From positions 1-6,286 of the forward strand of contig JALGWK010000102.1 of assembly GCA_025774205.1 (NCBI GenBank): DNA of 6,286 nt, written 5' to 3'. Origin of the DNA: a bacterium. Its GTDB lineage: Bacteria; Blakebacterota; Blakebacteria; Blakebacterales; Blakebacteraceae. Positions within the stretch are counted from its first letter, which is position 1; each line of letters starts with the position of its first letter. A program made the translations under genes and the position numbers. Shown here piece after piece: positions 1 to 5,515 of this stretch. The notes below the pieces were generated by a model. That model had not been told where the DNA came from. It was given only the letters and a program-made list of their open reading frames with translations, and ran no database searches.

Positions 1-103
1 TGAGATCCCGTGTGTGGGTCTTCGGCTGGGCAGTACCGGGCGACGCTCGACGGGCAGGAGATACTGTGCCTTCTACTGTCATGATAGCGGCGGGTTCCGG
101 ATG

Positions 104-115
104 TTGTGTACTGAA
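104..115 (+). repeat. copy 1 of a 12-bp promoter-flanking direct repeat
   Basis: TTGTGTACTGAA matches the sequence at 191-202 in 11 of 12 positions, the last nine being identical. The element is partly self-complementary around GTAC. It directly abuts the palindrome at 115-126. The two copies lie 87 bp apart and bracket the candidate promoter, an arrangement compatible with looping or cooperative binding. A coincidence is possible for a repeat this short. Confidence 0.35.
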
Positions 116-126
116 CAATCGATTGT
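115..126. promoter_or_regulatory. perfect 12-bp palindrome upstream of the -35 box
   Basis: ACAATCGATTGT reads the same on both strands, with no spacer. It ends 11 bp before the -35-like TTGACG, where an activator or a second repressor dimer could bind. A T6 run follows (128-133), but a spacerless palindrome can form only a 4-bp A/U-rich stem, so a terminator is unlikely. The binding protein is unknown. Confidence 0.3.
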
Positions 127-137
127 CTTTTTTACCT

Positions 138-165
138 TTGACGGGAATGGAGGCGGATGTATATA
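138..165 (+). promoter_or_regulatory. candidate sigma70-like promoter for the regulator gene
   Basis: A -35-like TTGACG (138-143, 5 of 6 to consensus) and a -10-like TATATA (160-165, 4 of 6) are separated by 16 bp. Transcription would start near 172 and give a leader of roughly 180-195 nt before the regulator gene. The spacer contains GGAGG (149-153), which could instead be a ribosome site for a tiny ORF starting with the ATG at 165, but the 11-nt spacing and the unremarkable 23-residue product make the promoter reading more likely. The element is predicted by eye only. Confidence 0.4.
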
Positions 166-171
166 TGAAGC

Positions 172-192
172 AAGTATCACTGAGTGATACTT
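172..192. promoter_or_regulatory. perfect inverted repeat, candidate operator at the predicted transcription start
   Basis: Half-sites AAGTATCAC (172-180) and GTGATACTT (184-192) are exact reverse complements around the spacer TGA. No T-run follows, so it is not an intrinsic terminator. It begins about 7 bp after the candidate -10 box, covering the expected +1, which is the usual place for a repressor site. A dimeric helix-turn-helix protein, possibly the product of the gene at 352-786, would fit. That link is inference. Confidence 0.5.
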
Positions 193-202
193 CTGTACTG
201 AA
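191..202 (+). repeat. copy 2 of a 12-bp promoter-flanking direct repeat
   Basis: TTCTGTACTGAA differs from the copy at 104-115 only at its third base. This copy is a better dyad around GTAC (TTC/GAA arms, one mismatched pair) and overlaps the last two bases of the inverted repeat at 172-192, placing it just downstream of the predicted transcription start. Confidence 0.35.
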
Positions 203-254
203 AGCACAAAGGGCTTCATGGAATATGAACCCGTAGCAATTCTGCCTTGCTGAA

Positions 255-268
255 TGACGGGGCCGTCA
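255..268. promoter_or_regulatory. short dyad in the leader
   Basis: TGACGG and CCGTCA are exact reverse complements around GG. As DNA this could be a protein-binding site. As RNA the 2-nt centre would force a smaller stem. It lies between two other weak hairpins: AGCAA/TTGCT with a 7-nt loop at 235-251, and GGCCCT/AGGGCC with a 9-nt loop at 297-317. None is followed by a U-tract, so I do not read them as terminators. Confidence 0.25.
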
Positions 269-351
269 CTTCTTACGTTAATGCATAAGGAGCGGCGGCC
301 CTTTGTCTGTCAGGGCCCCGGGATCAAACAGGTTCTCCCCCGGCGACCGGG

Positions 352-786
352 ATGGAGCGGGTGATCGTGAACAGCGAACTCATTATCGACCTGAAGGTGA
401 TCCGGAAGGATCTCGATCTCAATCAGTCTGAACTGGCCGCCCTGATCGGTGTATCGGAGCGGACCATCCAGAGCTGTGAACAGGGCTGGAGGAATCCGGG
501 ACAGTCGGTTGAGAAGGCGGCCCTCCTCCTGATGATGGCCAGACGTCATGGAGCCGATCTGGAGAAACACCGCTGCTGGGATTCAATCAACTGCACTGAT
601 GAGGAACGGGCGAACTGTCTCGTTCATCAGTCACATCTGGGACATGTCTGCTGGCTGTTGTCGGGGAACCTCTGCCGGAGCCGGAACCTGAGGACCTGGG
701 ACGACAAGAAGCAGGCCTGTTTCGAGTGCACCTTCTTCCAGGAACTCCTGCCGGATGGTGTGCCGCTGCTCACACCAGACGCTTGA
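352..786 (+). CDS. XRE-type HTH regulator with C-terminal two-CW cysteine-rich domain
   Basis: A 144-residue protein. Residues ~10-62 form a Cro/C1-type helix-turn-helix (NQSELAALIGVSERTIQ, then EQGWRNP). Residues ~75-130 are a cysteine-rich module with two Cys-Trp pairs (C75-W76, C100-W101) plus C81, C89, C108, C123 and C126, resembling the small 'two-CW' domain and likely binding a metal or acting as a redox switch. That role is inferred. A cytoplasmic DNA-binding regulator is the best reading. The ATG at 352 has only a weak ribosome site; GTG at 367, preceded by GGAG (354-357) at 9-nt spacing, is an attractive alternative that would remove five residues and leave the HTH intact. The frame is open upstream to 289 but has no ATG, GTG or TTG there. 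The gene overlaps the corrinoid-protein gene tail to tail by 17 bp, so it probably regulates that operon and perhaps itself. Its possible promoter lies about 190 bp upstream. Confidence 0.8.
   Translation: MERVIVNSELIIDLKVIRKDLDLNQSELAALIGVSERTIQSCEQGWRNPGQSVEKAALLLMMARRHGADLEKHRCWDSINCTDEERANCLVHQSHLGHVCWLLSGNLCRSRNLRTWDDKKQACFECTFFQELLPDGVPLLTPDA
354..357 (+). promoter_or_regulatory. ribosome binding site that may set the regulator start at GTG 367
   Basis: GGAG lies 9 nt before GTG 367, a better arrangement than anything before ATG 352. A stronger-looking AAGGAG at 287-292 is too far from either start and has no in-frame start codon at a suitable distance. Confidence 0.35.
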
Positions 787-1399
787 CGATCTCCACCGCG
801 CTTAATCCATCGAAGCCATAGGCAACTGCCCCGATCTGACTGGCAAAATCCTCCGAGACGGGAGCTCCGCCGACGATGGCGTGGATCTCATCCCGGAGAC
901 CTTCCCGCTCCAGCCGCTCAACCGTCTCCCCCATGACCGGCATCGTGGTCGTCAGCAGAGCGGACATGCCGATAATCCGGGCTTCATTCTCCCGGGCGGC
1001 CGTGACGAAAGCCTCCGGAGAGACATCATTGCCGAGATCGATCACCTCGAAACCGGCCCCTCTCAGCATGATACCGACGAGGTTCTTCCCGATATCGTGC
1101 AGATCGCCCTGGACGGTCCCGATCACCACCTTCCCGCGGGCTGGTATGCCGGAGGCGGCGAGCAGGGGCTCGATCTGGTCGAGACCCGCGTACATGGCCC
1201 GCGCCGCCAGGAGTACCTCGGGCAGGAATATCTCATGGATCCTGAACCTCTCCCCGATGACATCCATTCCGGCGATCAGTCCGTCGTCGAGGATCATCCG
1301 GGGTTCGAGGTCGTGCTCGAGCGCCTCCGCGGTGAGGCTGGCAACGGTGTCTTGATCCCCCCGTTGAAGGGCTTCCGAGATCCGGGTTACGATGTCCAT
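770..1399 (-). CDS. corrinoid (cobalamin-binding) methyl-carrier protein, MtbC/MttC type
   Basis: A 209-residue cytoplasmic corrinoid protein that holds a B12 cofactor and shuttles a methyl group between a substrate-specific methyltransferase and a folate or CoM methyltransferase. Residues ~1-85 form the helical cap domain typical of methionine-synthase-like carriers (GLIAGMDVIGERF, then FLPEVLLAARAM). Residues ~88-209 are the Rossmann-like B12 domain with the base-off/His-on signature D99-L-H101-D-I-G104, where H101 should be the lower axial cobalt ligand, followed by SALLTTTM (146-153) and VGGAPV (176-181). Length matches the family. The ATG has GGAG at 8-nt spacing (1408-1411 on the complement). 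It starts 14 nt after the stop of the MttB-like gene, so the two are almost certainly co-transcribed and the proteins should be partners. The last 17 bp overlap the convergent regulator gene. The exact methylated substrate cannot be told from this protein. Confidence 0.93.
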   Translation of the reverse strand: MDIVTRISEALQRGDQDTVASLTAEALEHDLEPRMILDDGLIAGMDVIGERFRIHEIFLPEVLLAARAMYAGLDQIEPLLAASGIPARGKVVIGTVQGDLHDIGKNLVGIMLRGAGFEVIDLGNDVSPEAFVTAARENEARIIGMSALLTTTMPVMGETVERLEREGLRDEIHAIVGGAPVSEDFASQIGAVAYGFDGLSAVEIVKRLV

Positions 1400-1413
1400 G
1401 GATTCCTCTCCAT

Positions 1414-2871
1414 TTATTCCCGTTCGGGGAGTTCTTCCAGTCCGTATCTCCGGACCGCTGCTTCCATCAGGCGCACCAGCTCGGTCTGCTCTGTCTCACC
1501 GATACCACCCGGTTCCCATTCCGCCACCTTCAGTTCGACCTCCCGGTGGGCCCGTTCGCCCAGGGTCAGGCTGCCCTCTTCCTGCCACCGGGATCGGTTG
1601 GCCCGGTCGATGGTGGATGAGGGGAAATAGTGCTCATCGCGCAGATGGGCAAGGGTGTGATCGGAGATCAACAGGTGCCCGTCACGGAGCAGTTCCTCGA
1701 AAATCGGCACGGCCGGGAAGTCATCACGCGGTTCGATCCCCCGGGCGAGACGGAGGGCGAAACCGCAGATTTCGTTGTCGAGGACGAGTTTCTCGAGACT
1801 CTGACAGCTCTCGAAATCGAGCATGCCGGGACCGGAGACATTGTTGATACCTGCCAGGACCGAGAGTGTCGCGCCCATCGAGGTCTCCAGGCCGGCCTGG
1901 GCATCCAGGAGTTTGGCGTCACTCAGGGCGCTGTAGGCCTGGGTCGGCAGACCGAGGCGTTTGCCGATCTCGCTGGCGGCGCAGTCGATCAGCAAGGTTT
2001 CAGCCGCCCCCATGGGAGTCGTCTCGTACCTGACATCGAAGGCGGCTGGAGAACCGCCCCAGAGAGCCGGCGCCCCCGGGTTCTTCAACTGGGTCAGGAC
2101 CACCCCGCTCAGGGTCTCGGCGGTATGCTGCACCAGGGTGCCGACGATGGTCACCGGAGAGATGAACCCGGTCAACGGCATGGATATATATTCGACCGGG
2201 ATCGAGTACTCGGCGCAGTCGAGCAGGTTCTGGGAGGTGACTTCACTCCATTTGAGCGGCGCGGTCGGGCAGACGGAGAAGATGGTGAGCGGTTTCTCCT
2301 TCAGCGCCTCTTCCGATCCCCTGACCACTACCTGCAGATCCTTCATCAGTTCGAAAGACTCGATCGTGAAGGCACCCGTCACGACCGGTTTCGGGCAGAA
2401 GAGCAGGCTGAGGAAGAGACGGTACGAATCGGTCACCTCATCGGGCACATCGGTCGGGACGATGGCAGTGCTCTGCGAGGCGATGTTGTCCAGCGCGCAC
2501 ATGAGTCTGGCATAGCGGACATAATCACCGGTGACCGGCTTTCTCATCGAGCCGGTCTCATGGTCGAGGACGTTGATCGCGGCCGAACCGGGGGTGAAAT
2601 GGACGTTCTCACCGGAGAGATCGTGGGTTTCCCTGCCGCCGGCATCATAAAGCCGGAAGCCTGACGGAGCGGAGGCGAGGGCCAGATCGATGATCTCGTC
2701 GGTGAACCGGGCGTGGAACGATCCCGGATCGATCGTGGCTCCATGATCGGCAAGCAGTTCGAGAGCCTGCTGGTTGTGGATCTCCATCCCGAGCGTACGC
2801 AGTACGTCTCTTGCCTCGGAGATGATCCGCTCGATGAGTTCTTCATCAAGGAATCTCAGTAACGGTCTCAC
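1414..2871 (-). CDS. MttB-superfamily corrinoid methyltransferase, non-pyrrolysine
   Basis: A 485-residue protein of the trimethylamine methyltransferase family, expected to fold as a TIM barrel and to transfer a methyl group from a methylated amine to the Co(I) corrinoid of the protein encoded just downstream. Family-like segments include HFTPGSAAINVLD (91-103), TGSMRKPVTGDYVRYARLM (106-124), the PLTGFISPVTIVGTLVQHTAE region (232-252), and SDAKLLDAQAGLE (317-329) followed by AGINNVSGPG. True MttB reads through an in-frame UAG as pyrrolysine. This frame has no internal stop and ends in TAA, so the protein belongs to the non-Pyl branch, whose characterised members demethylate quaternary amines (MtgB glycine betaine, MtpB proline betaine, MtcB carnitine). 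Which of these, or another, cannot be read by eye. The start is GTG (2869-2871), supported by AGGAG at 2881-2885 with 9-nt spacing. The gene is divergent from an APC permease that may supply its substrate. Confidence 0.9.
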   Translation of the reverse strand: MRPLLRFLDEELIERIISEARDVLRTLGMEIHNQQALELLADHGATIDPGSFHARFTDEIIDLALASAPSGFRLYDAGGRETHDLSGENVHFTPGSAAINVLDHETGSMRKPVTGDYVRYARLMCALDNIASQSTAIVPTDVPDEVTDSYRLFLSLLFCPKPVVTGAFTIESFELMKDLQVVVRGSEEALKEKPLTIFSVCPTAPLKWSEVTSQNLLDCAEYSIPVEYISMPLTGFISPVTIVGTLVQHTAETLSGVVLTQLKNPGAPALWGGSPAAFDVRYETTPMGAAETLLIDCAASEIGKRLGLPTQAYSALSDAKLLDAQAGLETSMGATLSVLAGINNVSGPGMLDFESCQSLEKLVLDNEICGFALRLARGIEPRDDFPAVPIFEELLRDGHLLISDHTLAHLRDEHYFPSSTIDRANRSRWQEEGSLTLGERAHREVELKVAEWEPGGIGETEQTELVRLMEAAVRRYGLEELPERE

Positions 2872-2921
2872 TGATCTCGACTCCTGTTTCGATTCCCTTC
2901 GACTTCTGCCGCGACTGCCAG

Positions 2922-2949
2922 ATTACCCACTGCCCCGTGATCATGACAA
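2922..2949 (-). promoter_or_regulatory. candidate promoter for the methyltransferase/corrinoid operon
   Basis: Read on the minus strand, TTGTCA (2944-2949, 5 of 6 to -35 consensus) and GGTAAT (2922-2927, 4 of 6 to -10) are 16 bp apart. Transcription would start near 2915, giving a leader of about 45 nt that contains the AGGAG ribosome site. The palindrome TGATCA (2938-2943) lies in the spacer right beside the -35 box and could be part of an operator. This is a prediction by eye. Confidence 0.3.
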
Positions 2950-2976
2950 TCCCTTCTCGCAGCGATCCCCGGACGG

Positions 2977-2982
2977 TATGAT
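2977..2982 (+). promoter_or_regulatory. candidate -10 box for the APC permease gene
   Basis: TATGAT matches 5 of 6 bases of the -10 consensus. Transcription from about 2989 would give a leader of some 20 nt with GGAGG at 3002-3006. No good -35 box lies 16-18 bp upstream, so this would be a weak or activator-dependent promoter. The divergent methyltransferase promoter lies only about 30 bp away, so one regulator could control both. Confidence 0.22.
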
Positions 2983-3008
2983 GGAGGCCGTCCTGAAAAG
3001 GGGAGGCA

Positions 3009-4331
3009 ATGGAACGGAAATCACTCGGATTCTGGATGTGCACGGCCCTCGTGGTCGGCAATATGATCGGTTCCGGGGTCTTCCTGCTGCCCGCTACGCT
3101 CGCTCCTTTCGGCGGGATCAGCATCCTCGGCTGGCTGATCACCGCCGCCGGGGCGATGATGCTCGCCCTCGTCTTCGCCCGTCTGAGCCGACTGGTCCCG
3201 AAAGCCGGTGGACCCTATGCCTACACCCGGTACGGTTTCGGCGATTTCGCCGGTTTCCTGGTGGCCTGGGGATACTGGATATCGATCTGGGCCGGTAACG
3301 CGGCGATCGCGGTCGCCTTTACCGGGTACCTCGGAGTATTCCTGCCCGGCCTGAACGGAAACGCCGTGCTCTCTGCCGGAACCGCCCTGGCGGCGATCTG
3401 GTTCCTGACCTGGATCAACGCCCGGGGAGTCAGGGCCGCGGGTGTCGTCCAGGTGGTAACGACAGTATTGAAACTGGTGCCCCTGGCGGCGGTGGGGATC
3501 CTCGGTCTCTTCTATGTGAGACTTGAGAATTTCACTCCTTTCAACCTGACCGGCGGATCCGGATTCTCGGCGGTCACTGCCACCGCCGCCTACACACTCT
3601 GGGCCTTCCTGGGGCTCGAATCCGCCACCATCCCCGCCGGTGAGGTGCGTGATCCGGAGAGAACGATACCCCGTTCCACGATCACCGGATTCATATTGGC
3701 CGCGGTGGTCTACATCCTGGGGACGGTGGCGGTCATGGGTGTGATCCCGCCTGATATCCTGGCCCGATCGACCGCCCCCTTCGCCGACGCGGCCAGGCAG
3801 ATGTGGGGCGACTGGGCGGCTTACGTGGTAGCCGCCGGGGCCGTGATCTCATGTTTCGGAGCACTCAACGGGTGGATCCTCCTGCAGGGGCAGTTGCCGA
3901 TGGCGGCTGAGGCCGACAATCTCTTTCCCGGGGTGTTCGGCCGTCGCGGCAGGAGTGGCGCGCCGGTGGCGGGACTGGTGGTTTCGAGCCTGCTGATAAC
4001 GATCCTGGTTGGGATGAACTTCACCCGGAGTCTGGTGGAGATGTATTCATTCATCATCCTGCTGGCGACCTTCACAACGCTGGTTCCCTACGTCTTCTCC
4101 ACGGCCGCCGAACTGCAGATCTACATCCGGGAGAAGGAACGCTTCGACGGCAGGCGGATGCGGGGGGCCGCCGCGGTATCGATCCTGGCTCTCCTCTATT
4201 CCCTGTGGGCTTTCACCGGCATAGAGAGGGAGGCGCTTATCTGGGGCACCCTGCTTCTTCTGGGAGGTGTTCCGGTATTTTTCCTGGTCAGGAGATCACG
4301 GGAACCTGACGATGTCGATCTGCCGGAGTAG
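3009..4331 (+). CDS. APC-family permease, AdiC-like amino acid/amine antiporter
   Basis: A 440-residue inner-membrane protein with about 12 hydrophobic segments, the size and layout of the APC superfamily. It resembles the arginine/agmatine antiporter AdiC over its length, from memory of that sequence. N18 and G21-S-G23 in GNMIGSGVFLLPA match the broken first helix that binds the substrate backbone. Y88 and N96 (GYWISIWAGN), W197 and E203 (LWAFLGLESA) and W288 (LNGWILLQGQ) match AdiC Y93, N101, W202, E208 and W293. AdiC C97 and M104 are both Ile here, so the side-chain pocket differs. The ATG follows GGAGG with only 2 nt between, which is short, but the N-terminus aligns well with the family. 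Divergent transcription from a corrinoid methyltransferase operon suggests transport of a methylated amine or amino acid, or exchange of it for its demethylated product. That is inference; an ordinary amino acid transporter is the alternative. Confidence 0.88.
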   Translation: MERKSLGFWMCTALVVGNMIGSGVFLLPATLAPFGGISILGWLITAAGAMMLALVFARLSRLVPKAGGPYAYTRYGFGDFAGFLVAWGYWISIWAGNAAIAVAFTGYLGVFLPGLNGNAVLSAGTALAAIWFLTWINARGVRAAGVVQVVTTVLKLVPLAAVGILGLFYVRLENFTPFNLTGGSGFSAVTATAAYTLWAFLGLESATIPAGEVRDPERTIPRSTITGFILAAVVYILGTVAVMGVIPPDILARSTAPFADAARQMWGDWAAYVVAAGAVISCFGALNGWILLQGQLPMAAEADNLFPGVFGRRGRSGAPVAGLVVSSLLITILVGMNFTRSLVEMYSFIILLATFTTLVPYVFSTAAELQIYIREKERFDGRRMRGAAAVSILALLYSLWAFTGIEREALIWGTLLLLGGVPVFFLVRRSREPDDVDLPE

Positions 4332-4343
4332 CCAGGAGGGCGA

Positions 4344-5498
4344 TCAGTTACGCAGGTTCTTCACCGCCTCCACCAGCGCGGCATCGAAGAGGAATGTCTC
4401 ATCACCCCGCCTGGCAGCCTTCCCAGCCGCCCGATTGTAGATAGCGAGGAAGAGACGATAATCGGAGGGCAGGGAGCGGAGGACCTTCCGCCCGAGATTG
4501 TCTTCGATCGTGGCGATCATGTCCGAGCCGAGGATGTAGGCCGGTCCCTGGTATCCTTCAACCCAGAAATCAAGCAGCTCGGTCAGGTCGATCTCTCCCT
4601 CCAGGTTCCTCCTGATATCCCGCTCAGCCTGGCGGTAGAGATCGGGAAGCTGCGGCAGCAGACGATCCCAGTCGCGAGCCACTCCGCGGGCATTCTCGCC
4701 CGGAGCGGTCCGGTATTCTTCGAGGTGGTCGAACGTCCGGCTTACGAGCCGGGTGGCCATTCCCTCGACTGCCAGCAACCCGACCAGGTCGATCGGAGAG
4801 GCGTCATCGAGGTCCCGCATTCCGATCCCGGCAGAGTTGGAGAAGCCGGTGTGATGCAGTTCGTGGGCAAAGGTCCTTTCTATCTCGGGGATATCCGGGT
4901 TCCCCTGGTGATCGAGCGGCATCTGCAGCAGATCGTAACCGTTCACATCCCCGACCGAGAAGGCGCTCGATCCGCCGAAGAGTACAACATAGAACTCGTT
5001 GGTGATGTCGGTGTCCCGCGGAAGGTATCTCATTGCCTGCCTGGCGGCAGGTCTCCTGAGGTCGGCTTCCCGCAGGGACTGAAGGAGTCCCCGGAGCCGG
5101 TCGGGAGCAGTGAGCGCCGCGGTCCAGAGAGACCGCCGTTTCCCCAGAGAGGTCATTATCCCCTGGTCGTCAACGAGTGGTCCCTCACCTTCTCTCAGGC
5201 CCATCCCTTCCAGGATGAACACATAGAACATCTCTTCGTTCCACTCCCGGAACCGGGTCCAGTGCCTGATGATCGCCTGGCAGCCGAGGGTGGGTGTGAT
5301 CTCTTCGAAGAATCGGGTCTTGAGGCTCTCTTCGGGGGCTCCGGCCGCCGCGCTTTCGAGCCAGTCGATCATCGTCTCGGCCATCTCGAAATCGATGGTG
5401 ACGACGTTCTCGATCCGGCAATTCCGGCAACAACCCTGCAGGAGGAGCACGATCGTGCCGGCGATCACGGTTACGCGAATCAGGGATTTGCCGCTCAT
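4344..5498 (-). CDS. putative lipoprotein zinc metallopeptidase (HELHH, DUF5700-like)
   Basis: A 384-residue protein with an N-terminal signal: basic start (K4, R8), hydrophobic core 9-20, and lipobox L-Q-G-C with C23 as the expected lipidated residue, so it should sit on the outer face of a membrane. The Gln at -2 of the lipobox is slightly unusual. The body has a zinc-protease motif H212-E-L-H-H216 within ERTFAHELHHTGF, and about 30 residues later AVEGMAT, whose E245 is a good third zinc ligand in a gluzincin-like arrangement. This resembles putative zinc peptidases of the DUF5700 type. Substrate and true peptidase activity are unknown. Extra cysteines (C24, C27) follow the lipidated one. 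The start codon has no clear Shine-Dalgarno site and lies 17 nt after the stop of the FabH-like gene, suggesting operon membership and perhaps translational coupling. The 3' end faces the permease gene with a 12-bp gap. Confidence 0.75.
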   Translation of the reverse strand: MSGKSLIRVTVIAGTIVLLLQGCCRNCRIENVVTIDFEMAETMIDWLESAAAGAPEESLKTRFFEEITPTLGCQAIIRHWTRFREWNEEMFYVFILEGMGLREGEGPLVDDQGIMTSLGKRRSLWTAALTAPDRLRGLLQSLREADLRRPAARQAMRYLPRDTDITNEFYVVLFGGSSAFSVGDVNGYDLLQMPLDHQGNPDIPEIERTFAHELHHTGFSNSAGIGMRDLDDASPIDLVGLLAVEGMATRLVSRTFDHLEEYRTAPGENARGVARDWDRLLPQLPDLYRQAERDIRRNLEGEIDLTELLDFWVEGYQGPAYILGSDMIATIEDNLGRKVLRSLPSDYRLFLAIYNRAAGKAARRGDETFLFDAALVEAVKNLRN

Positions 5499-5515
5499 TA
5501 CTTGATCCCGGGCGA

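Larger units (their letters stand above)
1..351. other. gene-poor control region and leader upstream of the two-CW regulator gene
   Basis: I see no convincing gene here. Frames on the + strand stay open from the left edge to 187 and 236, but the translations have no recognisable domain, no start supported by a well-placed ribosome site, and odd composition. The end of an upstream gene entering from the left cannot be fully excluded. From about 90 to 290 the DNA is visibly AT-richer than the flanking genes, as expected of regulatory sequence. It holds a candidate sigma70-type promoter (138-165), a perfect palindrome (115-126), a perfect 9-bp inverted repeat (172-192), two near-identical 12-bp elements (104-115 and 191-202), and three possible leader hairpins (235-251, 255-268, 297-317). 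I found no conserved boxes of a cobalamin, SAM or glycine riboswitch. Confidence 0.6.

Noticed and set aside
12-236. A 74-codon open frame at the left end, and a 23-codon ORF inside it starting at ATG 165
   Set aside because: No recognisable domain, the internal ATG has only a GGAGG 11 nt upstream, and the frame runs straight through the promoter-like boxes and dyads. A stray open frame is the simpler explanation.
297-317. Hairpin GGCCCT/AGGGCC as an intrinsic terminator or attenuator
   Set aside because: The stem is only 6 bp with a 9-nt loop, and no T-run follows it.
1630-2664. A 344-codon open frame antisense to the methyltransferase gene
   Set aside because: It is a shadow of the GC-rich codon pattern of the real gene on the other strand; the translation is charged, low in hydrophobic structure and resembles no family. 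The antisense frame at 881-1630 is rejected for the same reason.
1414-2871. Pyrrolysine-containing trimethylamine methyltransferase (true MttB)
   Set aside because: No in-frame TAG occurs within the 485 codons, and the gene ends at TAA, so there is no amber codon to read through.
4287-4310. GTCAGG/CCTGAC inverted repeat near the end of the permease gene as a terminator
   Set aside because: It lies inside the coding sequence, has a 12-nt loop and no following T-run. No terminator is visible in the 12-bp gap to the convergent lipoprotein gene either.
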